A stretch of DNA of 64,000 nucleotides from Prostheceraeus crozeri (taxonomy: Eukaryota > Platyhelminthes > Polycladida > Euryleptidae): assembly GCA_907163375.1 (NCBI GenBank), contig CAJQUW010004580.1, positions 496,001 through 560,000 of the forward strand, written 5' to 3'. The translations under genes were made by a program, and so were the position numbers. Positions within the stretch are counted from its first letter, which is position 1. Each line of letters opens with the position of its first letter. Under the pieces are notes generated by a model. It saw only the letters and a program-made list of their open reading frames with translations. It had not been told where the DNA came from and made no database searches. Below, in pieces: positions 28,330 through 40,616 of this stretch.

Positions 28330-31300
28330 GTAATAGAAAAGTTATTTAAATAATAGACTATTAAGTACCGGTAACTTATTCATGACATTTGTGAGAAAAA
28401 GTTTGCAAATTATTTATACAATTGGAGCAATTTCAACGTGGAAATTATACATTTTTATCATAAACGTTAAAGTTAAATATCTTGTATGCCCAACTAAACC
28501 ATGTTTAGGCTTAATCAGGCTCCTTCACTGCTTGTCAACTGCAAAGCCGACAGCCTTGGGAACTGTCTCTGGTGCTTTAAGCCTGAGAAATACGATCTAG
28601 TTATTTCAAAAGTCAAAATTAAAATCCATCCAAATTATCCCACGACAAAAATCAGAATCCAAATTGCCCCTCAGCATAACCATCGGTATATCCAAATTAC
28701 CTCATTTCGAATATTTATCAATATATTTACAGAAATGAACAACAACAATGATCAAATACAGATGCATGGGCGCTTTATCAATGACAGTCAAGCAGTGATA
28801 CACAGTTTGGTTGTATATGATCATTCTTCAAACGATATGAAAGTTTTGCAAGCCCACTTTTTATTTGTTTTAAAAATAAATACCTGTTTAATTTTTTTAT
28901 GTTTGTATGCGTGACAGATAGACAATTGCTGTGATATATGAAGATAAGTGCATGGAAAAATATGCTGTGATTAGAATTGGTTCAGGTTGCGTTAAACATT
29001 TGTGCTGTATATTTATGTAACAAATGTTCAAATTACCCCATCTTATCTAGCCCTACTCATTTATGCGCGTTTTGCGAAGAGCATGGATTCCAGTTATGAA
29101 GTTACACATATTATCACTCAGTCACATTTCATCGCAGTCTGACTGTATTTATTCTTGCTCGAACAGGGATTCTTTAGAGTTTTTATGCAAATGTATTGTT
29201 CATATAAAGTTGGAACTTTACGTGAGATAGCTCTTATCATACAACACATTTTAGGAGTGAGTTGATTTCGAAACCAAATTAATTCACGTTTCTATTAGAG
29301 AAATTCAGGTATGTCAAAAAATTTATCTCATTATAGTCTTTCACATGTGAAACTAATGTCTTGATGAAGTTGAATATCTGAATAAAGTTCACATTTTCTG
29401 ATGCGATTTGAAGCTTTGTGGTGTTGAACCATGACACATTCAGTGTAAAATAGTTACGTCATGGTGTCCAAAATCCCAGTAAGTGTTTTCCACTATGAAG
29501 AGACTTCATTCCTTTCGATAATTTACGAAAAAATAAGATACAAAGCTTGGAATGCGATTACCTCACCACTTAAATGAAGTTATGGCTCGGACAACTGAGT
29601 TAGACCTTCTTTTGAAAACGCATTCTATTTTATCTAAGGCCATGATGCGTATTGCAGCACTTACTCGTACACTAAATACTTTTAGATGAATAAAATCTCC
29701 GTAGCCAAGTAAGACAGTATTCTCCCTTCATCATACACCAAAGCATGCTTTTGCATGTATTACCCATGTATTACATTTATGATGCCGAAAACATCAGTAA
29801 TTCCTGAAAATTCAAAAAGTTCTATTCATCTCTAATGTGGATGGCTCGTCATTCTCGATATCTTTTTTCTTCTTTTCCCGGCTTGCATCCGACTCGCTAG
29901 ATTTTTCAAAAAGAAATACAATTATCGCTAGGCACATATTTCATGATGTTGCAGGTTAGTAGTAGCCCTATATGCTTAATTTTCATACATGGAAGATTTA
30001 TGTATTGTTAAAACCCACAGTATGAGTTTAATAGAAAGTCGTAAGTGTGACTACCCATCCACTTCTACCGCATTTTCTGATCATCTGATCAGACGAATGA
30101 TAGGACTGCAATACGAACGGATATATTACGCATGTCAAAGTCGGACATATCTGAAGTATTTAATTTTTTTGGACGATGAAGATGTACTGTTTTCGAGGTA
30201 AGCTTCCAAGAGTTTGTCACTGCTCGCAGATATTGTGTGACACTCGTGCATTTATGATGAATAAACTCTATGTTGGTTGTACAACCATTCAGCTGCTGAA
30301 GAATTCTGAAATTGTGCTATTATTATTTGATTCATGAAGTTGTGTTGGTGGAAAATTGAATCTGCCAATGCAGTGCTTCACACAGTTACTGCAAGCTAAA
30401 AATGAGTCAAAACAGAGGTTTAAGTGAGTAAATTCTTGGAATTCTCTAAATTATCATCATCAATGCATGCAACACCGTGAGGAGTTACCTATATAAAAAT
30501 CAAGAAATTATAGCAATTGCAGTGGCAGTTCGCCTGCACTGATTGATTAGAAAGATGTGTTATAGAATGAGTAATAACTTTTCGAGAGAGGGAAGCCCAA
30601 AACGATCGATGTCGTCGATTTCTCTTTATTGGCGAGGCCTTCCAGCCGCTACAGGCAGCCATCTTCAGGCGAATGAATCATCTGGCCCTCTCTTCTGTGA
30701 AAAGACTGAGTAATACAAGCTCTATATTACATGGCAACCGTAGTCGCTTCGTTTCATCCCACAAGTACTCTACAATACGGCTCTGGTGTCTGGTAAGACC
30801 CAAGCTATCTCATGACATAGTTTAATGATAGGGAAGTTGAACAACCTGTGGAATGCTTTAATAGAAATAAGGTGTTCATAAGCATTTTCGCATCCAAATG
30901 ATCGTGGATGCCTCATCAATAATACGGAATGCATACTTATATCATGATTGTATTGGCTGAATTGCAAATTTGATGTTATCCTAAGTCAGATGCAAACCTG
31001 GAAACGATGCAATTGGATATAGGGTTTGGCGATCTCTCCTTTTAGTGAGTTGAGTGATGAACAAAGCAAATCGAAGTAGTTTGTAGTCGTTCATCAATTT
31101 TTGCAAACTAAGAGGGAAATAATGAACTGACCATCACTCGGTATTTAGTCGCATACTTGCCTAGCCGCCAAAGGCTTCTGCTAAAAATGTTGCCGCAATT
31201 GTTCTTTGAGTGGTATGATCACATAGTATGTAGACACGCCGACTGCGTGAGGTTATTAACTTGATCTGGGATATTATGATCATTGGGGACGAGCTTGAAT

Positions 31301-31340
31301 CCTGCGCACTACCCACAGAGAACATAACCCACAGAGAACA
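28330..31340. other. no gene seen
   Basis: Three kilobases of AT-rich sequence with only short random frames. At 30583-30720 CTTTTCGAGAGAGGG and CCCTCTCTTCTGTGAAAAG form an imperfect inverted repeat around AAGATGGCTGCCTGTAGCGG (minus strand), perhaps a decayed element end. ACCCACAGAGAACAT is duplicated near 31310-31340. Confidence 0.4.
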
Positions 31341-31555
31341 TTAACCCTAGAAACACTAAGCCGGTCAATTGGCTGATAGGACTTCTTAAAAGTGCTCTCA
31401 TTTTCATTTATTACATAATTGAAATCCGGTACTTCCTGACTTTGTCATAAGCATTGAGACTAATTTGCTTTTCGATGTTTAATTCAACGGCTCCTTTAAT
31501 AAAATTCCTGTCGACCAGTTTACCTAGAAATACCATTACCGGTCAATTGACCGGT
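31341..31555 (+). mobile_element. solitary piggyBac end
   Basis: TTAACCCTAGAAACACTAAG at 31341 has the same first nine bases after TTAA as the classical moth piggyBac end (CCCTAGAAA). CCGGTCAATTGGC follows. A related CCTAGAAATACC then precedes the perfect 18-bp palindrome ACCGGTCAATTGACCGGT (31538-31555). No transposase and no partner end were found. Confidence 0.5.
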
Positions 31556-31845
31556 GGATCTAAATTCATCAAATTTGAAACTTTTCGTCTTTAAAGTATC
31601 TAATAATTGCATCTCAGACTTTCTAGAAATACTTACAAGTAAAGATAGCATATGCAAATTATCCCAACTGATGTAGTTTTCAGGTAAAATAGAAGACTCT
31701 TCGCTACTGCAAATATTATTCTATTATAAAACAGCTTCTAATTTATAGGAAAAATTCATTTATACTTCGCACGTATTCGCTATGGCTTGCTTACTCTACA
31801 TAATTGTCATGATCTGATAAAAATGATACATGGGTTTATGCGTAA

Positions 31846-32260
31846 ATAGCTCGAGGATTGGCGCATCTGAATGCAAGGATCTGGAGGATTGGTGCATTTG
31901 AATGCGAGTACCTTGAGGATTGGTACATTAGAATGCGAGCACCTGGAGGATTGGTGCATTTGAATGCGAGTACCTTGAGGATTGGTACATTAGAATGCGA
32001 GCACCTGGAGGATTGGTGCATTTGAATGCGAGTACCTTGAGGATTGGTACATTTGAATGCGAGGATCTTGAGGATTGGTGCATTTGAATGTGAGCATCTT
32101 GAGGATTAGTGCATTTGAATGTGAGCATCTTGAGGATTGGTGCATTTGAATGAGAGTAACTTGATGATGGATGTATTTGAATACTAGTATCCTCGAAGAT
32201 GGGTGCATCTGAATAGGATAATCTCGAGGATTGGTTGATTTGAATAAGAGCATGGCACGG
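31846..32260. repeat. 31-bp minisatellite
   Basis: About 13 units close to GAGGATTGGTGCATTTGAAT plus GCGAGTACCTT, degenerating to the right. Some units pair into 62-bp dimers (GTACCTTG/GCACCTGG alternation). The unit is not a multiple of three, and the frames open across it on minus are by-products. Confidence 0.88.
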
Positions 32261-32677
32261 TTTTGTACTTTGAGCTTGGAACGCTTAAATGTGAACTTGA
32301 ATGGTGTAATTTGAATAAGAAGGGGGATGAGAGCATGACATATTTCATATGTATTTAATTTTGAATCAGCTTTCTTCGATTGGAACAGTTTTTGAATATT
32401 ACAACTAATGTTTGTAGGCAGACTTAGGCTATGATATCGTGTAATTTGCATGGTGACATACTTAACCCTTGGTATACCAAAAAAAAATACTGACATGGTT
32501 TACCGTGGGGTAAAAAATTTCCTCATTATAATATAATCAAATAATTGGTCTAAAATTCCAAATTTCCATACTTTTAGATAACGAAAACTTTTGGACAATT
32601 TTTTTGCAAAACTTTGACACTATAATTCAAAGTTGCCACAAAGAACTTTATCAAAATATGATATAAAACAGTAAATT

Positions 32678-33157
32678 TTAAGCACACAAACTACACTTGA
32701 GCACCATGTGATCTTTGCAGACACCAGCGCCGCACTCAGAGCAGACTTGGGTTACTTTCCGATCCATTTCTCGTGGACAGAATCCACACCGTTTGGAGCC
32801 GTGGCGCACCGATTGCGGTACCACTTGTCGTCGAATAGAAGCTGCATGAGTTGGCGTACGAGCACATAACTGCGCAGCAAGATTCATCAAAAAACGCTTG
32901 CGACGACGGCCTGACGTCGATTCGTATTCGGGATGTATGTGCAAGAACAGCACTAACGCGTTGTAGCAGGAAATGTTCAACAGATTGAAAAAGATGGTGA
33001 GTGGCCAGCGGCGCGTGCTCCGGGCGCAAGAATAAGAACGTACCAGCTGGTCCAATGTGTCCACGCCGCATTTGCCGTGATTGTAATCAGTTATAATTTT
33101 CGGTTTCTGCGCGCCATTGGGATCGATTGCGGCGTCCTTGTGCAGTGTTAAAAGCAT
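32678..33157 (-). CDS. piggyBac 3 transposase, C-terminal part
   Basis: It continues the transposase after one frameshift near 33160-33175. HGKCGVDTLDQLVRSYSCAR holds the third catalytic aspartate, RRWPLTIFFNLLNISCYNA is the conserved helical segment, and CGFCPREMDRKVTQVCSECGAGVCKDH with a final CSLC forms the cysteine-rich C-terminal domain. The reported first methionine lies in VIMLLTLHKD, a core strand, so it is not a true start. Confidence 0.9.
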   Translation of the reverse strand: MLLTLHKDAAIDPNGAQKPKIITDYNHGKCGVDTLDQLVRSYSCARSTRRWPLTIFFNLLNISCYNALVLFLHIHPEYESTSGRRRKRFLMNLAAQLCARTPTHAASIRRQVVPQSVRHGSKRCGFCPREMDRKVTQVCSECGAGVCKDHMVLKCSLCA

Positions 33158-33159
33158 AA

Positions 33160-34284
33160 TTACTGCCTTGTTTTTGAAACCATCGTGGCATCGTCTTGGA
33201 ATGTAAATAACGAAGACTGCTCGCGGCGATTAGGATTTGGTAACAGCTCCTGTGGAATTTCACCTTTATTCTTACGAATCGTGCCCGTAACTGTGAGATT
33301 TCGTCCAAGCAGAGTCCTTCCAAGAAGAAGACTCGTAAAAAAGTTGTCCATGTAGACGTTTCGCCCACTTCCGGTGAGGAAATCTGTCAGTTCTAAAACT
33401 ACGCGCTGACCCTGACCACGCTCAGGCACGAGACCCGTACGGCCAATGTAGGGCTGCAGATTGAGACAGTAAAAGGATTGTGCATCAGCTAACGCCCACA
33501 GTTTCACGCCGTATTTGCCTGGCTTTGACGGCATGTACATTTTGAATGGACATCGTCCACGTGTTGCAACCAGTTGTTCGTCCACTGTTACTGCCTCTCC
33601 GGCTTTATAAGAAGACCGGAATTTCGTTACAATCTGCTCAAACACGCTGCGGATGGGAGCAAACTTGTCGTTTTCGTTCCTGTTTGCACGGACGTCGAAA
33701 CGAATCGCTGACAGCAGCTGCGTGAATCGGTTGCGGGGCATCGTAGATGCGTACATAACCCGTCCATGCTCAGTATTCCACAGATCCGCAACTCGTGTCT
33801 TGTTGTCATGATGAGCACCACCAGCAATGAGTAACCCGAAAAAGCGATACATTTCTTCACTATCCGTTGAGCGCCAGTCATTGAAGCGTTGTGCACCTTC
33901 AATATTTGTACAGTCGACGATAAAGCGCACAATGTCAGGCGTAATAAAAACCTTGAATGCATCGGTGGGGCTCAAACCGCAAACATTTCGCACAGCATTA
34001 GTCGGTCCTTGACGCTCTCGTATCACATTATATTCAGCGACGCGACCCACCTGAGGTGTGACAGGCTCTCTTGACCACAGTTCATGTCCATTACGAGATC
34101 GAAGATATACAAATTGCTGGTGAATAGCATCCACAACTTCCATCACTGCGTCGTCTCCAGATTCTTCATCATCCACGGCTCCGTCGTCAATGATAACTTC
34201 ATCCCTGAATTCGTTGTCACTTGCACCTTCGTCGCTCTCGCTGCTTTCAGCAAGTATCATGCGTACAGCTGCGTGCACATCCAT
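33160..34284 (-). CDS. piggyBac 3 transposase, N-terminal and catalytic part
   Basis: A 374-residue frame. An acidic region (residues 12-48, with SSESDEGASDNEF) precedes DIVRFIVDCTN and YRFFGLLIAGGAHHDNK. First catalytic aspartate: AVTVDEQLVATRGRCPFKMY; second: NVYMDNFFTSLLLGRTLL. The frame is lost at VSKTRQ by a one-base shift and continues in the frame at 32678-33157. The third aspartate is in that second part. Start at 34284 is supported by the acidic N-terminus. Confidence 0.92.
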   Translation of the reverse strand: MDVHAAVRMILAESSESDEGASDNEFRDEVIIDDGAVDDEESGDDAVMEVVDAIHQQFVYLRSRNGHELWSREPVTPQVGRVAEYNVIRERQGPTNAVRNVCGLSPTDAFKVFITPDIVRFIVDCTNIEGAQRFNDWRSTDSEEMYRFFGLLIAGGAHHDNKTRVADLWNTEHGRVMYASTMPRNRFTQLLSAIRFDVRANRNENDKFAPIRSVFEQIVTKFRSSYKAGEAVTVDEQLVATRGRCPFKMYMPSKPGKYGVKLWALADAQSFYCLNLQPYIGRTGLVPERGQGQRVVLELTDFLTGSGRNVYMDNFFTSLLLGRTLLGRNLTVTGTIRKNKGEIPQELLPNPNRREQSSLFTFQDDATMVSKTRQ

Positions 34285-34710
34285 TGCAGAATGAGAAGAA
34301 ATGGCTGTGCAAAAGTGTGTGTGCTACCTCAGATGAGATCTGCTTTGGGGACTTCCCACAGGCTATAAATAGAATAATGACGAGTTTAGCACTGCCGCGT
34401 GGCGAAGCACGATTGTAACAATACCCCATCTGCAATATTCGAACTTGCGTCCGAGGGGAGAAGAGGAAAAGTTGATAATATGATCTGGGGTAATTTTTTT
34501 CCTCGCCGGTAAACCGTGTTAGAAATATTTTAAGTCGGTGTGCGGAAAAAAGTAATCAGCAGAATATTTTCAACGCGCGGTATTATCTCTTGTTTATTGA
34601 GTTAGGAAAAGTCATAAAAGCGCATTGAAAAAAATACAACATTTCAAACGTCATTCCACTTCTTGTCGGCTTTGCGGTAAAAAATTACCCCATGGTATAC
34701 CAAGGGTTAA

Positions 34711-35464
34711 TTATACCTAGTTGGTTGAATTCCAAAGTTGTTGAGAAACCCTTCATGTTCGCTAAAATTAAAGCAAACTGTTTCAAAACGGAGAATGAAC
34801 CTCCCAGAGGTGTTCTCACATAGTAAGAGTGTGGTGAGTTCCTCACTCACCTACGCTGACTTTTTGGACTGTCCTTGCTACTTTGAGGGCTCAAACTTAT
34901 TTTTGATGAACTTGGTACTGTGCTCAACCCTGTCTCATCACATTTGTATACAAGATATGGATAATCAGCAATGACTTGCATCATTTGAGACTTCCCAGCG
35001 ATCTCATAGAAATGTTAGAGGCGAGCATTAATTAACGATTCTGCACGAGATGCAGACAAATTTCCGGAATGCATACAATGAAGGATTTGTGATTCGAAAT
35101 TCCTCAAACCAATTGTACTGTCCCTTGCCGCTTGACAGCCAAGATTGATAGTTGACGTACTTATCACATCTTAATTTTTTTGTAAAGTCACATGCTGGAT
35201 TGCACATATCATCAATAGATAATGGAAGACCTCTCTCGCTCAAATTTGAAGAAGAGCACTCTCATGTTCACTCGTGAAAGTCTTAGTACGAAAATTAATT
35301 TTGCAAAAGTTAACGTCTTCTTTGCAGACACGTTCCAGTAGGAAGAAGTTCTCAGGAAATTGGAAGGGTTCTGTAGATTTAAATGAGTGACTAGTGTGAG
35401 ACGCTATTGCCTGCTCCTAGAGAGGACACCCACGTAAAAGAAAAGTTGGTTGTAGGTTGGGCCA
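34711..35464. other. no gene seen
   Basis: Spacer with short frames only. No element ends or splice-site pairs were recognised. Confidence 0.35.
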
Positions 35465-35659
35465 ATGTTGACCCTTTACGATGGTCAAAAGTTGGAAATT
35501 ATACAGTGGGCCTACGGTGATTCTATGACGGCAATTCAAACCAGAACCTGTCTCGATCCAACATACTCCAATATATCATCGTGCAATGGCCAACCAACTG
35601 CCGCTCTAGCTAGCTGTCCTTATTCCAACGCCAATTTAATCCCACTTCACACCTCTTAA
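35465..35659 (+). pseudogene. possible SUEL/galactose-lectin-like exon
   Basis: The frame contains DGQKLEIIQWAYGD ... RTCLDP ... SNISSCNGQPTA, which follows the order of landmarks in SUEL-type lectin domains (G-x-x-L, A-x-YG, T-C, SN, C). The domain's other cysteines are not found in order, and no convincing splice borders are visible. It may be a relic or chance. Confidence 0.2.
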
Positions 35660-38291
35660 AGCCAATATAACATTTTGCTACCGCCGATAGCCTACATTGG
35701 TCAGTCTTATTCTACCGTGACCTCTCATTAGCAAAATAAGAAAGTCTCTCTAGTTGTGATAAAGCAAAATTCCAATCAGGGGAAACAAATGTATTAAGAT
35801 ATTCACACAGAGTCAATCGTCAGCTGTCCACAGCTCCACGAAGATATCGCACCACTGCATCTTCTATTTCGCCATCTGTTACTTATCTCTGTCGCTTGAT
35901 TTTACCACAGCTTCTGTAAGTAAATAAAAAAAAATTAAGCATGCATCAACCTGCAATCACATTGCATTTCCTTTCAAAGAGTATACTGATTTTATATTAC
36001 ATATTTTGCAATATATGGCAACTTTTTCCAAACGAAGTCAGTTTAATGTTACGTGTTGTAAAGAATCATTGCATGACACATTCCAGCTAGGACGACCGCA
36101 TTTCTTTCGAGCACTAGTAACTGCTATAAAAAAACTGCGCAGGGACGGCCATACCTGAGAATTCTCCGTGCTGGGTGCGGAATTCTGTACTGAGGAGGGC
36201 CGATCTGGTGTGTTCCCGGGAAACGCTAAAAAATGGAATAAAATCTAGGGCTAAAGGGTAGACCAGACGTAGACCTAGTGATCACAAAAGCATGATTTTA
36301 TAAGATAAATAGATTTCGAGCAGGATATGCATTTCACCTTGATTTACCGGTATGTCCATGTACATGTCGAAATGTTTTAAAGGATAAGTCGTATACCCGG
36401 TTATTGCCAAATGTTTACTACAATCTGACAATACCTAAAGAAAATCTGACATCTGAATCATTAAACTTATCTTTCTAAATTTAATGAATGGTGTGTTTTT
36501 ATCTAAGTAGGCAGTGAGAAATTGTAATTAAGTCTCCGGAATGGTGTGGTTGTATTTAATATTTAATTGGTCAATCTCTCGATTTCTCGAGAAATAATAA
36601 ATGAAATCGTTTAATAAAAAAATTGCGAAACTGTAGTGATTTTCTTTGTTGTACATGTACAATTTATAATCGCAAAAGTAGACTAGCAGTAAGATATTGT
36701 ACTACAAGTTTCACAATAAAAGTTGAATAGGCATGATGTATCTTAATTCAGATCATCCTTATAAGCAGTTTATAATGTACCGACTTTACCTCATGACACG
36801 TGATCGACTTTCTTCTGGGAAAATTTACGATATAAATGTCAACTTAAGTTGCACGCCAATCTTGTTCAGTTGAATCAGGAATTATAAGTATCTGACCCTC
36901 TGAAATCATTCATGAGTTGTAAATTGCCATTATTAAAACCTTCTTTAAAATCTACACATCATCAGTGCCATATGTAGTTTTGCCTATGTCAAATTCATAT
37001 CGATTTGATATCCTCGTTTTTCCAAAGTAGAGGAACTACCGGTAGTTCATTTTCACAATACCATCGAATGATAAAAAACATTTGGACGGCAGCATGTCTT
37101 AAATAAGACACTCTTACAACGACAGACAGAGCCTCAAACACAAAAATTTTGTCTATCATTTTACTCAGCGTTTTTATTTCTACTATAACATTCCGTACTG
37201 GGCGAAAGTGTCAAATCACATGCGTGGGGGTGGCGCCACAAGGTGACACACCATCGGGGAAATTGAAGAAAAGTTGTCGGGAATATAATGTAAATCAGCC
37301 ATACGTTGATCATCTGAATGTGTCTTACAACCCCTTACTCCTTGACCTTAGTTACTACCTTATCAGGTTCACTAGGGACAACGCTATGCCCTCATATACA
37401 CAGGTGATTAAAATGTGACACGATCGTGTCAGTTGTACGCATCCAACCAATTTCCATGAGCATTAGTAGATAGCAAGGGAGCTAAAAGTGATATCTTTTG
37501 ATGCTATTTCGAAACTCGGTGGTCATGTCAGTCGAACTTGCTAAATAGTGTTTGCAGTCGCATTGTGTCATTAATTGCTTAACCTGATTTAGGGTGATGT
37601 TCATCGACTCCACAAAGCGGAAATCCTTTTTGGCAGAATTAGATCGATTTCTACTCAAACACAGTTTTGCCCACTAGAAAGTCTCACGATTTGTAAAAAC
37701 TTCGTCTACATTTTTTGCAGAACTTAAAGCAATTTTTCCAATGCGGCAACGATCGAAAATGTGTGCGATTGATCTTGTAAAAAGAAATGAGCGTATGTGA
37801 TGAACTGCAGAACTGATGTGAAGCAATTTCAGACAAATTGTTGTTGACTGAACCTAGACCACTTCGTGATTTCCTAGGACAGATGAAGGTACAGAGCAAT
37901 TTTCTTCGAAGTCAAAGCTCGTCAAAGCAGGGCAGAAAAATCGGAGAAAATATATTTCTCGTATAATTAATATCGCTCGTGAATCATTCAGCACACTCTA
38001 TACCAGAAGTTTCTAAGCTTTTTTGTAGAGCTCCCGATTAAAGTTTTTGATTGACACTGGGGTCCGTCTTATTTTAAATCTAATGAACATGCAAATTACA
38101 TGAAACAATGCAGTAGGACAATCTAAACCAGAATGATAACGAAGCAGACTACAAGGAAATCATGTGTAGCATGTTCATCATTAGATAATAGCGGTCCGTG
38201 AAAATGATGGTACGGTGCGGAGCTTGGGAAACCCCTCACTACTATCAAAACGCTGTTAATTAGTGGATCGTATTCATTACCATGCACTTAC
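35660..38291. other. no gene seen
   Basis: AT-rich sequence without recognisable frames or elements. It may be intron of the gene that contains the candidate exon at 38292-38468. Confidence 0.4.
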
Positions 38292-38468
38292 CGTTAATCA
38301 ACGTAAGCATTGTGCCCCGAATGCTGGAAACCACTTTAGAGCTTTTAGATACGCGAATGCGCCCATCCGGATTGGAATTCAGTTGCGCCTCGTGCGAAAA
38401 TATGATGTCGATTATTCGCGAAACCACCTGTTTCACAGTTTCCCTCCTTTCACTGCCAAGTATGAAAC
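38292..38468 (-). CDS. candidate internal exon of a host gene
   Basis: On minus, a polypyrimidine tract and acceptor (CATTTTCTTCTCCCCAG) precede an open stretch of 177 bp that ends at a strong donor (AACG then GTAAGTGC). Both borders are phase 1, so the exon is symmetric (59 codons). The encoded segment runs from FILGSERRETVKQVVSRIID through SHEAQLNSNPDGRIRVSKSS to GTMLTLIN. Its sequence is less AT-rich than the surroundings and uses CG-containing codons. I do not recognise the protein. It is the only candidate host coding exon in the window, and it sits between transposable elements, consistent with a gene with long introns. Confidence 0.5.
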
Positions 38469-38965
38469 CTGGGGAGAAGAAAATGCAAGATAATTTCTCG
38501 CTCTGATCAACTGTCCAGCAATGGTCAAGGTTTATTACGAAATCCTTATTCCATAGTAAGACCATGAAGTCGTGGAAATCAAATCAAGTGTCTTGATTCA
38601 TATATTTTAAGTCCTACGATATTAAGTCTTATGATATCAAATGGATATCCGCATCTTATCCTTTATAAGGTACCATCTCCTAATAACGCCCACATTTGGA
38701 CCAAAATGAACCCAGACGAAAAACTATTGCAGGTAGAGCTTTTCTTTTTTGACTATCGTATTTGTGTCATCGTCAGGTATTTCAATGTACTTTTTTATTA
38801 AAAATTTCTAATATCCAACATACATAAAATCTTCTTCAAATAAAATGTGCAGAAAACTCGATTTTATCAAATTAAGGCCCTTTTAACGCCCATCATATGT
38901 TGTTTGCTTTTTGTTCTATTTTGATCCTCTAAACCGTACAAATTGTAGAAAATACTGTCAATATA

Positions 38966-40417
38966 CAGTCTGCGACATTTTATTAGGACCACCCATATTT
39001 TTTCAGTTTTTTACAGCTAGCTACTTGTTGATGTCATATTATCCTTCACCCTTGTCAATACATTAAATAGGCATGTATGTCAACAATATACCATAACATA
39101 GACATCTATTGATTAATAACACGGACACCAGACACTCAAACACAAAAATTGACCGCGACATATTATTAGGACCACTTTCGACATTTAGATTAGAAGCTTT
39201 CCTTTGGACATGATAACGCTGCATTATTGTTTTATAACCAGTTATTAACGTTTACTTCGATTTCTTAGCAATGCAAATTTTGTGTTCTGACTGCCTTATG
39301 TGTGCATTGTCTGCTTTTGAAAAGTGTATTTGAGAAACTTTCATTAATGTGTGGTTTGTGTAATGTCGCTTACGCACGCGCACTGTTATAGGACAGCAAC
39401 AATGATATTGATATCCATCATCAAATCGATCATTGATTTGGTTTCCATCATGGAGACCATTAGATATCTGTGCTTTTGGAATAACATCTATCAATATGAT
39501 TTATATTCAGGTCTAAGGTGGAAAATCTGAATTTTATTCACGAGTAAATAACGCATTTATAACCAAACGCAAGTGGCTCGCAGATGGAAGTTTTGTCGCG
39601 TTAAGAGTTTTTCCAGCATGAGATCGTTACTCGCTGTTATGCTTGAAAGTTGTCCGCATTGCTTGTTCAACGGCTATTTTGCCACTAGCTATGTCAATTG
39701 GAACGTCGACGACTGGTGATTGGTGGCAGTCAGCGTCGAGTCGAGCTTTGAGTGTCAACAGGCTTCTCGTCCAAATCTGGCAGTCACGGGCATTACTTGA
39801 TCCTGTGCTCCTTCAGTGCGTCAAACACTAATCAAGGGTCATGCTCCAGACCTGTTTTCCTACAAGGGCATTGGTAGGCTTCAAGTTTGTTAGTGCTCAA
39901 TGCACTCGGCTCGGCTTCACCTTGCAAATTCTTCAGAGAAGGATGCTTCCATTTTTCGTGAGTGGTGGTTTCCGAAAACAACGGGATGCTCATGCAAGTC
40001 GGATCTCCCTGCCACACTGCCCGTGTTTTGAAACGATATTTTGATGACATCATCAGCGCCACTTTGTTGGAAGGGCCATCTCCGACGTAAGCCTTTCAGA
40101 AAATAATGGGCCATTGTGAAGCGTCGGCTATATATGATATTGCAAAAGATATATGGATTGCTTATTATAAAACAATAACGCAGCGTTATCATGTCCAATG
40201 GAAAGCTTCTAATCTAAATGTCGAAAGTGGTCAATTTTTGTGTTTGAGTGTCTGGTGTCCGTGTTATTAATCAATAGATGTCTATGTTATGGTATATTGT
40301 TGACATACATGCCTATTTAATGTATTGACAAGGGTGAAGGATAATATGACATCAACAAGTAGCTAGCTGTAAAAAACTGAAAAGATAGGGGTGGTCCTAA
40401 TAAAATGTCGCAGACTG
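38966..40417 (+). mobile_element. Tc1-like element with long inverted repeats
   Basis: Ends begin CAGTCTGCGACATTTTATTA. Inverted repeats of about 250-270 bp (38966-39235 and about 40165-40417) are very similar. The left repeat has an inner copy of the tip motif (GCGACATATTATTAGGACCA at 39153-39174) as in the IR/DR layout of Sleeping-Beauty-type Tc1 elements; the right repeat has lost about 20 bp there. The interior holds only a decayed transposase. Confidence 0.88.
39580..40120 (+). pseudogene. decayed Tc1-like transposase
   Basis: In changing plus frames one reads GDWWQSASSRALSVNRL and QIWQSRALL, matching the region around the first catalytic aspartate of Tc1 proteins (the DWxxVLFSDESRF box, here SRALS), and later GSPCHTARVLKRYFDD, matching the second box (QQDNAPCHTA). 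Several stops and frameshifts occur, and the DD34E end is not recognisable. Confidence 0.55.
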
Positions 40418-40616
40418 TACACTCCCAAGTATGTTACAATGATTAAAAATACAATTCTTTAAATATGAGCACATGTAATTTACATGAAAATATGAAGCTA
40501 AGAATCTGTGAAAATTAATGCACACTTGATTTAATCAATCAAAGTAAAGTTCGTTGATTTGATTGGTTTATTCGATGCTAAAACAATGAGAATTCTGCAA
40601 GATTAATTATACAAGC

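Larger units (their letters stand above)
32466..34706 (-). mobile_element. piggyBac element 3, one frameshift from intact
   Basis: TTAA at 32462-32465 and 34707-34710 flanks ends CCCTTGGTATACCA and, from the right, CCCTTGGTATACCA. The end itself contains the palindrome TGGTATACCA. Further in, GTTTACCG and GGGGTAA(A/T)TTTTT motifs recur at both sides. The 2241-bp element carries a transposase in two adjoining frames. Confidence 0.93.
38964..40419. repeat. TA duplications of the Tc1-like element
   Basis: TA stands at 38964-38965 and 40418-40419, directly outside the element. Confidence 0.85.

Noticed and set aside
23985-32260. CRISPR-like arrays
   Set aside because: The 69-bp and 31-bp repeats are tandem without unique spacers, and the genome is animal.
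31836-32496. Minus-strand frames with repeated SSRYSHSNAPIL-type sequence
   Set aside because: They are translations of the 31-bp minisatellite with no start context, domain or splice signals.
37684-37899. Minus-strand 71-residue frame
   Set aside because: No domain, splice sites or conserved pattern; length is within chance for this composition.
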